From positions 43,918,527 through 43,978,526 of the forward strand of contig OX485808.1 in assembly GCA_950295325.1 (NCBI GenBank): 60,000 bases of DNA, given 5' to 3'. The stretch's first letter is position 1; every line of letters begins with the position of its first letter. A model generated the notes under the pieces. It searched no databases. It was not told the origin of the DNA and was given only the letters and a program-made list of their open reading frames with translations. Positions 1 through 11,690 of this stretch are shown here, piece by piece. Origin of the DNA: Polytrichum commune (taxonomy: Eukaryota > Streptophyta > Polytrichopsida > Polytrichales > Polytrichaceae). The position numbers and the translations under genes are program-made.

Positions 1-562
1 TTCAATTCTCTAAATTCTAAGACTCAAATGTCCACTCGAATGACTAAACCCTTGGTGACTAAGATTTTATTGCCGCCACCGGTCAGCCCTAATTCACAAT
101 AACATTACCTTAAGAACTCACCTATCTGGTCAACAAATTAATACCAGTCTTTCACTAACCACAACTAATAAATCAACTAAAACAATTATTTAACTAACGT
201 TAATATAATAATATACTTAAATTTACAACGAAATTACATGAAAATTTAAGTTTTAATCATTAACCGGCTTACATCATGATGTTATGCAAGTATTATTAAT
301 TAAATGCCAACAAGTGTTCAATGAACACCATAGTATTCAAAATACACAACAAAATTCACTTCTAAACACTAGATAAGATCCAAAAAACATTACAAGACAT
401 AATGGAAGGATTTGTAGACCAAATAATTAGCAATTCCTCCAATGTCATATTTCCAAGCTATAACAAATTTAGTAAAGAGTATAGATTCTCATATGACAAA
501 CTAAGTAGAGATTTTATGGTCATTCATTCATATCAAATTTGGTATTCATATCTTTGAATTCT
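1..562. other. Intergenic, no gene seen
   Basis: AT-rich sequence with frequent stops in all frames. I see no gene, RNA or clear repeat here. It ends at the first MITE copy. Confidence 0.5.
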
Positions 563-768
563 AGGTTGAATGGGGAGAACCGGCTGCTAGTTACAGATGA
601 ACCAGTTGAAGTTCAAGACTTCAAGAAAATTTTCCATCATTTGAGGGGAATCTATGAAATATACCTCAAAGTAGGAAAGAAAACCGAAAGATCACAACAT
701 GTAACCGGTTGAACTTGGAAGCACTAGGATATCGACCGATGATGCCCCAAAATCTCCCTGGACACTGC
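563..768 (+). mobile_element. MITE copy 1 (GGGGAGA-ended family)
   Basis: This is one of four related elements of about 200-230 bp in the window (also at 12912, 17697 and 47071). All begin with GGGGAGA and end with TCTCCC or a close variant. They share internal blocks such as TTACAGATGAACC, GTTCAAGACT and CATGTAACCGG. The right end reads TCTCCCTGGACACTGC. Its reverse complement resembles the left end of the 47071 copy, GCATTGTATGGGGAGA, so the family has imperfect terminal inverted repeats of about 16 bp. There is no coding capacity. I read it as a non-autonomous DNA transposon. The superfamily is not assigned because no target duplication is clear. Confidence 0.65.
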
Positions 769-1024
769 ATCTTACATATGTACTTGGCAAAATGTCAACT
801 CTTGAAAGTCAACTACTCAAAAGTCCACCCCACAACATTTGGAATAGTGACAAGATCATGCCTCGGTCAGTTGTGTTTTTGTTGACAACTGTTTTTGTTT
901 ACGGCAAGTACACCAAGTAGTACAAAAGTAGCAACATTAAGGGTTTCTGCAGGCATCTGGTCTAATGTGATTGTTGACAGTGACAAATTTTGCAGTTCGA
1001 AATTCGAGCAAAGAAGATTCGAAG
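769..1024. promoter_or_regulatory. Region upstream of the LRR pseudogene
   Basis: Short non-coding stretch between the MITE and the first ATG of the LRR pseudogene. It would have held the promoter and 5' leader. I see no convincing TATA box. Confidence 0.2.
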
Positions 1025-2676
1025 ATGGAGATGATGACTGGCTCCTTCAGGATTCTTGTGGTGGCAGTAACGCTATGGTGCGGATTCAAATCTGCAGCTA
1101 GTGGAGTTTGCAACGCTGATGACAGGAAGCTCTACTCGCATTCAAGAGCCAGTTCACTGACGATGCCAAGGTTTTGGGCACCTGGAACTCAACCTCCAAT
1201 TGCTGTGCTTGGCGGGTAATTAAGGATCTCAACTACGTCACGTGCAAGACTGATCTATTAGGTCAAGAAACGTTCGTGTACATTTCTAGGGTAAGGGTGT
1301 GTGGATGGATAAGTTCACCTTTCCTTTCTCAAATGTGGATAAATCAATTGAAGTGATGTGCAGGGGGTCACATGCAATACAGCGGGACGAGTCACCAATC
1401 TCTTCATTGATAGCAGTGACATCAAGCTCAAGGTGAAGGCGGGTGTGAAGAACGCCGCTGGATCAATTGGAGCTCTGAAGGAACTCTGTACAGTTCTCGA
1501 TTTGTTCAATGAACCATACGCGCGCCCAATTCCTCCCCAGTTCGGGAATCTGGTGAAACTGGTGTCCTTGACGATGTACCAGACGCAGTTCACCGGCGCC
1601 ATCCCCACGGAGCTTGGCAAGCTCGTGAAGTTGGGGGACATGTTACTTGCGGGCAATCGCTTCACCGGAGGAATTCCAGACACCTTTGCCAATCTCAAGT
1701 TTCTCTCTCGTTTGATCCTTTCAGGTAACAAGCTCAAGACTATCGACTCGCAACTTATCACCTTGTTGAAGATTCTTCAGACCCTCGCCCTCCGCAAAGC
1801 TTGCTCTCTGGATCAATTCCCAAGTGGTTGGGCAAGCTCAGCATTTTCGACAACATCGAGCTCGGCCAGGACGCGTTCAAGGGGCCCATCCCCGGGGAGC
1901 TGTGCAAACATCCAAGTCCTTCAGCGTATCATCATCCACAACACCAAGGTGACCGCCTTTCCTAAGGAAATCGGCAGCTGCGCTACCCTAACGGAGCTGG
2001 AGCTTTACAACAACAAGATCCAGAGGAAGCTCCCTACGGAGTTAGGCAATTGCTCCGGGCTGTTCGAAATGGGTGTTTCGGGGTACTTCTTGTCGCGCAA
2101 TTTGCCTGCATCGCTAGCCGGTCCACGAAATCTCCAGGATTTGAACATTGCTAACAATAAATTCACCGGAAAATTTCCTGAAGACTACGGCCCCTTCCAA
2201 GATGACGAGTTCGTTTTTTTCACGGACTTGACCAGAAACATGTTATTAGATAGCCTAATTGGCAAGCTCCCTAACTTTTTGCCTCTCCCTAAAAATTGCT
2301 TGCAAGCTCCGGATTGTTCACATAATTAGAGATCCTGGATAGAAATAAGCAATTTACATGGAACTTCAGCTCCGTGGATATAATGAAAGAACGAACTCGC
2401 GTTGTGTCTCTAACAATTTAGGCAATGATAGATACCTATGCATGAATTTCCAAGTTACTAGCAGATGCCAAATTAATTCACAAATGTGCAAATCGTGGCT
2501 GTTCTGGTCAAATTCCGCGGTCTCCGAGTACTTTGCAAGCAGCAGTGTTTCTACTCGGTAACCCGGGACTTTGCGAAAACTCCACTACCAGGATGGAAGT
2601 AATCTCATTGATTCTCACACTTGCATTTAATACACAACGAAGACATCGAACTCGGAGGCCAACAAACAAGCAATAG
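1025..2676 (+). pseudogene. Broken LRR receptor-like protein gene
   Basis: The start at 1025 gives a signal-peptide-like N-terminus (MEMMTGSFRILVVAVTLW). A typical plant LRR N-cap follows, but only after a frame change: one base appears missing near 1127, where the usual DREALLAF motif should be. After that shift the frame reads ALLAFKSQF, GTWNSTSNCCAWR, then a phase-0 intron (1216-1363), then GVTCNTAGRVTNL. Plant-type LRRs follow, for example LGKLVKLGDMLLAGNRFTGG. Between about 1795 and 1905 the LRR reading (LSGSIPKWLGKL) lies in another frame, so two compensating indels flank it. The main frame stops at 2327-2329. The normal LRR end, SGQIPRSPSTLQAA then GNPGLCENSTT, is in a different frame near 2500-2600 and runs into a short hydrophobic then basic stretch before a stop at 2674. 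No kinase domain follows. In the family this would be a surface receptor. Here it is inactivated by several frameshifts. Confidence 0.8.
1216..1363 (+). other. Intron in the LRR pseudogene
   Basis: GT at 1216-1217 and AG at 1362-1363, phase 0. Removing these 148 bp restores the conserved CAWR-GVTC junction of LRR N-caps, which is strong evidence for a once-spliced intron. Confidence 0.75.
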
Positions 2677-3189
2677 TCTGTTGGATCAGCTTGCTCTTGA
2701 CGTTCATCTTCTGTGACCCAGCAACATGGATCACCTGTGAATAATATTACTGCAGTATAGTCGTGGTTATTCAGAATCAATTTGGACCAAGTGCAGCTTC
2801 TGTTTTTCTTGTCAAATTATCCCCATGAATAGAGAAAAATCAGCATCTTGCTCTCGCAGAGTAGTCTTTAATGCACCTTCGTGTAAACATGCGGCCATCC
2901 TTGCCTGGATCCGAGTGTTCCTTGAATTTTTCTTGGACCAGTGTAATTCACAACATTCCTAAGTTGGTTGTACGTAATTCATGGTTCAAGATTTTCTATG
3001 TCAATTATTTTTAGACAGATCACCCTGCAATGGGCAAGGGAATACATATATGGTTTTTTCTATGTAAGTGCATATATGGGATTTCACATGTGACCGAAAT
3101 TTCGCATATTATGGTTTCCACCTCATAATCAAGATGAGTTGTGTTTGCTTCAATCTTGGCAGAGGTTTAAAAAATTTACCAGCGTGTTA

Positions 3190-3420
3190 TACATTACTTT
3201 GAGTGATGTTTCTCCAGTTAAGTGGATGTGCCTAAATCGAACGTAGCAATTATCTGGACATTTATATTCGAGCGGTATGTGTTTACTTGTGAATCTACGA
3301 ACTGACACCAAAAGACATGTGGTTAAAAGAGATTGGAGTACATCCTCAATATATGTTAAATATTCTAGGGTCAATAGTCTGTTGATTGGGAGGACCTATA
3401 TGACCACTTAATGAGCAGGA
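3190..3420 (+). repeat. Dispersed repeat R1, diverged copy
   Basis: Similar by eye to the tandem pair at 13842-14572 (shared AGACAYGTG, GAGA, and GTTGGGAGGA or ATTGGGAGGACCTAT). It also matches, inverted, 18370-18610 (shared GATGTGCCTAA, GGTATGTG). No coding capacity. The element ends are not defined. Confidence 0.5.
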
Positions 3421-5060
3421 GAATCTTCACTTCAATAATGAATAAGATATTCACATGAGCTCCAAAAAGATTGAGACAAATTGATACAGCACGATTTGGA
3501 TATTCTAACCATCTCACACTAATTGCGGTGTTTTCACATCCTGCAAGAAGTGGGTGCAGAGAGAAAACTATCCCAAACAACACATGTCTATCTTATCACC
3601 ACATTTCATCTTCGCACCTTGAAGCTGGGATGATTTGCATCTTCCAGTAGCCCAGTGTAGACTAGAAATTGGGAGTCATGATGATGCCAGGGTTGAAGTT
3701 ACTTGTACTTCACATAATATATGAAGTTACTCCATGATCATATTACAGGGTTCACCTTCCAAAAGGAAAGCAACACACCTTATCCTGCATCACGATACCC
3801 ATGATTGGTATAAGAACAGGCTCTCATTCACATCAGTGCAAAATCACTCTGATGTTTCTTTCTCTTTCTCATGATTAAGAAGCACGCTCACATCCCAAGT
3901 TCATGTTCAATCCACTTCACCAAAAACAGCTTATGTGTGTAATGCCTGACCACATACTAACTCCTCTATAAACTCAGTTCGTGCTAGGGACTGTCAAAAT
4001 AGGACTCAATTGATCCTATGCAGTATAAAAATTATCCAGATTACAGTTTTCAAAAATGGAGAGTGAGCCCTTTCTTGTTGATACCGAGGTGATCATGGTT
4101 GTCCATACCTCTACAAATTATGGTGTTGCAACATCAAATGCAATATACAAATTGAACACTCACTTGCAAATCTAGAGTCGTGGCTTGGGCTAATCGGTGA
4201 ACCTGAATATGTCATAAGTTCAAGATTGGTGGATTAACTATATAAGCTCCAATTTCTCCAGCACGTCTTAATTCAATAGAGTTTAATTGATGAAGACAGA
4301 GAACATGCAACACAAAGACACGCCCTCCAATCTGAGAAGCTGGAAGAAATAGACGAATGTATATTTATGACTCATTATTCCTTAGGCTATATTGCTTAAT
4401 CTCAGTCTAGTTCAGCTGTAATGGTGTATACAAACGATTCTGTATCGCATAAGACATGTCTGGAAGATGGTGATTTCAATTAATGCATTCGTCTCACTTA
4501 TCAAACTTGTGAAGAGCATGCAAGAGGTTTCAGTTTCAATCAAATGTTTACATGGGCATTGGTGTCCTAAACAGCCAACTTTCAATTTTTCATTGCAGCT
4601 GTTTATATGCACTATTTCTTAACTAATTGCATTTGTTAAAATATAAAATGGACAAATCCTTTTTACTTATTACAAAATGTTGACTTTCAAAATATCATGG
4701 ATGCCATAGTGGACAACCGCCTAAGTCACCTGGTACATATGTTGTTGCAGAATGATATGTATTTATATGTCTACATCTTGAACAAATGATCGTCAACGGT
4801 GCTTCTCGAACAATAACAAAGCTCATCCACAATACTAATTAGGAAAGGCAAATTTAGAAACCTCAGATCCCACTTGTGCAATTGTATTTACTACTTTACC
4901 TAGTGGGTCGGTGCTATGATTGAGGGGGGTGCATGGAGACGCCCTATCAAAGTCTAGTACTGTAGTTAGATAGCTAGGTGAAGTGTTAGACCAAAACAAG
5001 AAGGTTGCTAAGAAAATTGTGAAAAATCTTGATTTATTTATGTAGGGTAACAAGTATGCA

Positions 5061-5435
5061 AGCACACTGTAAACTCCGCAATATCACACTTGTGGCAACC
5101 AAAGTGCACATGATATGAAGAGTATTTGTAGTGTTAACATGGATGCGTGATAAAAGAGAATTAGTGTAGCTTGTGACATTATGGAATAACACAAAGTCAA
5201 CATTGCAAAATTGACAATAATTACAATGATGACAACATGATGCATGCGAGTGTGTGGTTTGAATTCTTTGGTGATTTATTTTAATGTCAAATCCCCGTGA
5301 TATATGGGAGAGAAATATGACAACAAGGAATGAGATTTAACATGGGAACATTTGTTCTCTAGGGTTTTGGGATATAAGAGAAGGAGAGACATTAAGGAGG
5401 TTGGTATTACGGAGTTTAGAGTGTACCTTATAATA
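5061..5435 (+). repeat. Dispersed repeat R2, plus copy
   Basis: The reverse complement of 24555-24921 matches most of this stretch. Shared blocks include CACTGTAA, AATATCA, CATGGATGCGTGATAA, AGAATTAGTGTAGC, ATGATGACAA, TTTTGG and GAGTGACATTA-like ends. The match is diverged but collinear over about 370 bp. It may be an old solo LTR or MITE. I could not find its termini. Confidence 0.55.
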
Positions 5436-6039
5436 GATGGGAATCATTGACTTTGAATGCCATGGCATGTTTTCATCATTTTATTTTTCCTAGTTCCATC
5501 TGGACCAATAATTTTGATCTCCATTAATTCCTACCATTAGCATCTTTAAGCAAGTCCTACATACTTCCTCCGCCCTCCACCTGTTGTGTTTTTCCTATTT
5601 AGTAACACAAAATATGTGTAAAATGACCATCGGGTTTGTTAGTTATAACCTCTCTAGGTTAAACCTAGAAATTGTAAACCCAAAACATTCCTCATGCCTA
5701 CATTTCTACCTTTGTTTTTCCCCTAATCTTATACTAGGGCTAGGTTTTTCTCTCAATAAAGTGTTGTTCTTAGTTATTCAGTGAGAAACAACACTAAGCT
5801 TGCAACTACAAACATTATAAGTGTAATAATGTGACAAAGAAGCAAATCGAAGTGCAATTGTGGCCAATTCTTTTCCAACATGTGTATTGAGATTTTCAGT
5901 CTTCCACGAGTAGTTTCCCATGTAAGCAATGTATTCATTTCCAGCACATATCACTTAAATTTGTGTTGTGTGTGCAAAAAGATATGGGTTTTACATTACC
6001 AAATTTTCTTTGTTACTCACATTGCATCCCTGCCAATCA

Positions 6040-6180
6040 TTGTATAACACTTGTCACCTAGGGCCCATCAAGATTGTGTCAAATGTGTGTCAATATCAAC
6101 CATTTTGACAAGAATTGTGATTTCCTTGACAAGTCTAAGGCAACATTATGTCAAGTGGGCAGTGTTGAAAAGTCACATAT
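6040..6180 (+). repeat. Weak dispersed repeat
   Basis: Shares ACTTGTCACCTAGGGCCCAT, ATCAACCATTTTGACA and GTTGAAAAG, in the same order, with 23620-23760. Diverged, and too short to classify. Confidence 0.35.
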
Positions 6181-7366
6181 TTCCTACTAACATATACTAC
6201 TAGGTATAGGATTTAAATTTTGTATGAAGTATGTTATTAATTTCGTTTTAATTGTTCTAGACCAATTGGCAACTTGGTTAGTTAACGGTGGTCATATGGA
6301 GCACCCATTGATTAGATTAAAATAGCAAACACGTGCTCTTTGTGGAACTAGTGGCGGTTACCTTAGTCCTTTCAATTCGAAGTTTCAAAAATGTGCAACA
6401 ATTCATCATCTTACTTTGATACACTTGATCCATCTTGAATCACTTTGTTTATGTGTATCTTACTCGAAAGCCACATTCGCTGCTTCAGGGGATTTTATTA
6501 AGTAGGCTAAGAAATGTCAGAAACTGAACCTCAAGAAATGGCTTCAATTCTGGACACGTGTATCAATAACCACAAAATTTTACTCTGTTGAAATGTTTTG
6601 AGATGGTTTCAAAGGTCTGCTGGTTCTTATTATACTGAACCATCATATGATTATTTCATTACTGAGCTTCAGAGATCAAATATGCATTATGCAGAGACCA
6701 GGATTTTCACATGAAGAATTGCAATGGATGGTTTTCCTATCTGTGATGGTTGCTTGTATGGTATGAAATCTTCAGTTTCTATAATCTAGTGTCTGTTTGC
6801 AAAGACAGTGGAAATTTTACAGGAAGAACAGAGAAAGTCAAGGGATTTCTTTTGTGCAAAAGGTTCCACTTTCTGGCTTCTCTGACTTAATCAGCTCCCA
6901 CAATGTGTTTTAGGTTTACAGAAAAACCTTATACGTTGTTCTACTGGCTCCTTTCATGTGATGGTTAATGGAACACAGAAAGTTATGTAACATTGTTTAA
7001 CAATGTACAACCCCACCTTTCCACTACTACATTTAAATATAACACCTACAAGCTAGGTCAAATTTGTAGGTGAGTCACCAAAAAGATTGGTAGTCAATTC
7101 CATTCAAGGCTGTTGGAAGGAAGGAAAAAGTACAGTAGATCTTCCGCATGAAGTGGTGAGGGAGTGGCCCAAATACTGCTGAGTTTCGATGCCTTAGGAA
7201 GGGTCCAAGTTCACCAACTTACCCCACTCAGCAATGTTATGTAAGTAAACCTATGTACCTCGCTTCAAAAACAATATGTAGACTTATCGCACAATTTCCT
7301 GCACACATATAACCAGATAATGTGTTCATGTGCTTTGCTTACAGTACAAGATTGAGGAAAGAGGCA

Positions 7367-7375
7367 CAGAAGTAC
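7367..7375. other. Target-site duplication, left (9 bp)
   Basis: CAGAAGTAC. It is repeated exactly at 8516-8524 on the other side of the hairpin element. Nine bases is the usual length for Mutator-type insertions. Confidence 0.85.
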
Positions 7376-8515
7376 GGCAGACGATATGCTACCCCCTACG
7401 AGCTTTTCGGGGGGGGAATATTCTGTCAGGGGGCAGCCCCCGACATTTTTCCTGCACCCGCCCGAAAACTGCTGCCCGCCCGCCCGATTTCGAAAAAACT
7501 AGTGTACTTGCATTTTTGAAGGCTACTTGTTCACAAATCCCATATTGAGTGCACTTCATTTTCAAGGTCTCAAATCCAATATATAAGTTCACTTCCATTG
7601 AGTAAATAAGCAATTGACTAGATTTCATTTTCAAAGTGAAACCGTCAATAAAGCATGTAATTAACTTGGAAGTCAAAAATATTACAAAATCCTCATTACC
7701 GCTGAGGTTATAATTTTTGTCGCTTACAATTGAAGGGGACTTTGTCATTCTAAAATGAAACTAAATTTTATTTTTTTATTTTTTAATAATTTATAATATA
7801 TTTAATACCTTCTACTATCACAAAGTTTTCATATGCATTTAAACTAGTTAAGTAAGATTGAATGCAACTAAGTCTAATAATTTTTTATTAATCCTAATTA
7901 TAGAAACACAAAAGGACACTGTATAGGGTGTAGTACACGGCTTTGGACATCGAGGAACACATAAGCACTGTGAAGAACATGGATGTCATTCATCGTCGCG
8001 AATATGTTAGACTTCGTTGCATTCAATCTTACTTAACTAGTTTAAATGCATATGAAAACTTTGTGATAGTAGAAGGTATTAACTATATTATAAATTATAA
8101 AAAAATAAAAAAACAAATCATAAATTTTAGTTTCATTTTAGAATGACAAAGTCCCTTCAATTGTAAGTGACAAAAATTATAACCTCAGCGGTAATGAGGA
8201 TTTTGTAATATTTTTGACTTCCAAGTTAATTACATGCTTTATTGACGGTTTCACTTTGAAAATGAAATCTAGTCAATTGCTTATTTACTCAATGGAAGTG
8301 AACATATATATTGGATTTGAGACCTTGAAAATGAAGTGCACTCAATATGGGATTTGTGGACAAGTAGCCTTCAAAAATGCAAGTACACTAGTTTTTTCGA
8401 AATCGGGCGGGCGGGCAGCAGTTTTCGGGCGGGTGCAGGAAAAATGTCGGGGGCTGCCCCCTGACAGAATATTCCCCCCCCCGAAAAGCTCGTAGGGGGT
8501 AGCATATCGTCTGCC
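7376..8515. mobile_element. Mutator-type foldback element, 1140 bp
   Basis: Two nearly identical arms in opposite orientation (7376-7877 and 8007-8515) flank a spacer of about 129 bp. The ends are GGCAGACGATATGC and its exact complement. A perfect 9-bp target duplication, CAGAAGTAC, flanks the whole element. About 130 bp at each outer end are GC-rich with runs of G or C, and the inner arms are AT-rich. Long terminal inverted repeats plus a 9-bp duplication fit a non-autonomous Mutator-like (TIR-MULE) element. No transposase is present. One short frame (about 7943-8146) crosses the spacer into the right arm and has no recognisable domain. The close match of the arms suggests recent insertion or arm conversion. 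A transcript would fold into a hairpin of about 500 bp. Confidence 0.9.
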
Positions 8516-8524
8516 CAGAAGTAC
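8516..8524. other. Target-site duplication, right (9 bp)
   Basis: CAGAAGTAC, identical to 7367-7375. Confidence 0.85.
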
Positions 8525-8979
8525 GGGAGCTGGAGCGATGCAGGTCATAAGCATGATCTATCTGTCTATCCCAGCCGGCCAGCCGGCCAGCTTATTAACT
8601 TAGCAACAGATGTCAATCATGAGAAGCTTCACACGTGCATCAATCTTCCCTATATATATACCATATGTTATGAGCAGGAGGTTCTGCACTTTGGTGCCGA
8701 GATGCTCATTTCCCAAGGCAGAGCACGGGATTTTTGTGGGTTGCAACTAATAGAAAAACATCACTTGGCAAATTGCTCAAACTTTATTTAATTTGTGTTG
8801 AACATGCTTATCGGTTAGTAAATATGAGCTCTACAGTACACATATATATAACATCATGAACACTATGCATTTTTTTTACCATCAATAATTTAACCATTAA
8901 CACTAACATAGGACCCCCTCTCCCATGCCAAAAATGCTAGAACAAAAGAATCATAGAAAAAGGCCGATCCACTTCATGA

Positions 8980-9420
8980 TGAAAGTGCAAAGTTGTAATG
9001 ATTGCACAATTGTCAGAGAATACCTCTCAAAGAAGGTTGTTGATTTATGGATGTGCGCACACAACTCCCTTCCATTTCTCAAGCATCTAAAATGTCGTGT
9101 TGACTACCAGGTACACAACATTATGAGTCATGTGCAATTTGCCTTGGTATTGAAAGTTTATTCACAAACATTAGACTTACCTCTCTCCCATCCCAAGATA
9201 GTTAGCATAAGGGATAGTAACAAGCAATCTATCTCATGACAAAAATGAAGTACTACCAACCACATGGTTCAAGTGTGAACTTGTGATGAATGCACAAGTC
9301 CTCTTGAAGAAGGTTGTTGATTTCTTGTACATGTATACACAACTAACTTCCATTTCTTAAACATTTGATTCTTGTGATGATTCACCTACATGGGAGTCAT
9401 CTTCCCTACTTACTATAGAC
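8980..9420 (+). repeat. Old diverged tandem duplication
   Basis: Two blocks about 285 bp apart share AAGAAGGTTGTTGATTT, ACACAACT and CTTCCATTTCT in the same order. Too diverged to define unit ends. Confidence 0.4.
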
Positions 9421-10769
9421 AACTACCAACACCTCTATTCAACTCCAAGTAGCGCATCCTCCCCATTGTTCATGTTGCAACCCAAACCCACACTTAATTT
9501 GAAGGAAGTCCAATGTCTAACAATGGCAACCGTCAAGCGAGACTAGATGGATTTGTGATGCCACTAGCCATGCACAACCAAGGCCACATACAAGTTAGCT
9601 CATTTCCCTTCAAAAGCCTAAGTACAAAGTACATGGCATATGCTTTGCTACAAGGTACCTCGGACCCCGGCACTAACGAGGTTTAGAGTCAACACTCACC
9701 CCAACTCATAGTCCTAGGGACGTGCCCTCAACTCCTTATAAGCTATTGTTACCACTCGCTAGCCTCAACAATCTCAATTGGAGTCCAGGACATGCCCTTA
9801 CTAGTGCAAGTAACTAAGAAGGCCAAATAGCTCCACCAGGAGTAGTTGCACTATTCATGATAGTGGGCAAGTCCCGGGACTCATACTAACCTCTACTCCT
9901 TTGTGCATGGGTCTTACCTCACTATCAAAGAATGAAATGTCCATTCGAAAGTGAGGCCAATCACCATTTTTGGGGGCTACCTGCCTCAACTTACTTTGAT
10001 GGGTTTTAAAAGCCATATCCATTGTCTGATTGAGAGTTTCTCTACACTATTGGAATGCCCATGAGAAGAGCTTTCCAACGGGGCTACCCACTTCATATAA
10101 GATCTCAATCTTTAAGAGCCCAAAGGAGTGTCATTGTCTTGAGGGGACCAAGTAGTGTAAGTATCCCTAAGGCAACATAAGCTTGATGAAGGACTCATAA
10201 AAGTCTATATACTTATGTGTGTATTTAATTTTTTTTAGACATAAGGCCAATTGACCAATCTTAAAGGTAAATTCAGATCCAAAGAAAACACACCCACTTG
10301 GAGGGGATGCGGGGCCCATCAAGTGTGCCACACCTCCACGTAAGTGTAGAAGCAGTGTGAACCAATCTCCAAGGGCAACCCAACAAACCCCCATCATCAT
10401 GAACATTCTTAGGTAGTTGAGTTCACTTGGGGTAGTCTAGGGTCATTGGGGGGGGGGGGAGGGGGGGATTGAGTTGCAACATAAGATTATCACAAATTTT
10501 GGTGTAGTGGATACTCAATTTCCTAATATCATAAAAGCTATCTCCGATTCTCTACGACAAAAGAGAAACATTGTATCATTTGCATAAACTCCTTTAGACA
10601 TCCTCATTTAATTTTGGACTGGTTCAGTCATAAATTATTGTAACTTGGTTCATCGAGGAATGAAATTTTTTTGCGATATTTTTGAGCCTCGTTTCTTGAA
10701 GCCCTAAGTTTGTCATTTGGTGAATCCCTTGCTAATACATTTGTTTGTGGCAGGCTTTTTAATTGCGAC

Positions 10770-11690
10770 CTTCAATTCAATGCACAATGGAGTTATATTC
10801 CGATATCAACCATGGATATTATTCCTACTTAAGATTTAGCTTTGCGATTAAAAAGTAATGTGTCTCATGATTCTAGAGTAACCTCAATGTTTTGGGCTCT
10901 ACCTTTCTGTACACATAATTGCAACTTAGAATTCGGAATGACCAAGTCCTTCAAAGATTTTATTCCTAGGTTGTCTTCCATTTCACCTCAAGTCCAAGAC
11001 AATTAAATAATTATTAGAAAATTTACCGATTATGCTATTTGGGATTCATATACATATGATCTAATTATGGAGGTCCTTATAAAAATAATCGGAAGAAATA
11101 ATATCAACGATGATGTTGGTGTGGCTATTACCTCAACACTTGTTAATGCTCCAGTCTCAAATCAATGAGTGCATGCCCAACTTCCTCCTAGTGTTTGTAC
11201 AAGATTATGCAAAAGATATTGTTCCACTAACATCTCACATGACACAAACACATCAACATAAGAAACAAACATATATAATTAACATGTTTGGCAATCATAG
11301 TCTAGGGCATATGAAAGTCAAGGATTGTGGAATTTTATGATGGATTTCTCGCCCAAGTATAATCCACTTGAAAGACATCTTTTGCGGTTCATTATCATGC
11401 ATTACATTTCTACAAAGCCGCTCAAAGAATTACAAAACTTTAAAGTAGAGAAGTTCAATTTCAAAGCACTACATCGGTTGTGGAATGTTTGTATAGTTGC
11501 ACTTCAAAGAAGTACCTTTCCATTCAAAGCTTACATAAGACCTAAAGATCTGGAGTTTGAAGACCCAATTGACAAACATGGTTACAATGGCACAATTTGA
11601 AATTGAATTTATTTCGAAATTAAGGACAAGAACTTGATTGTTGAATTACAAACAACAATGACATCTCTTTGTCATACAATTGAGACTTTC
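10770..11690 (+). pseudogene. Unassigned decayed reading frame
   Basis: One frame stays mostly open here with a few stops. It reads LALRLKSNVSHDSRVTSMFW near 10836, FTDYAIWDSYTYDLIMEVLI near 11020, and MDFSPKYNPLERHLLRFIIM then KAYIRPKDLEFEDP at 11340-11600. All of these lie in the same frame, which suggests descent from one protein of about 280 residues or more. I do not recognise it. A decayed transposon protein is the most likely source given the surroundings, but this is a guess. Confidence 0.3.

Larger units (their letters stand above)
2677..7366. other. Long gene-free stretch with decayed repeats
   Basis: Only short open frames without recognisable motifs. It holds one R1 copy (about 3190-3420), one R2 copy (5061-5435) and a block at about 6040-6180 that resembles 23620-23760. 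Otherwise I see nothing I can name. Confidence 0.5.
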
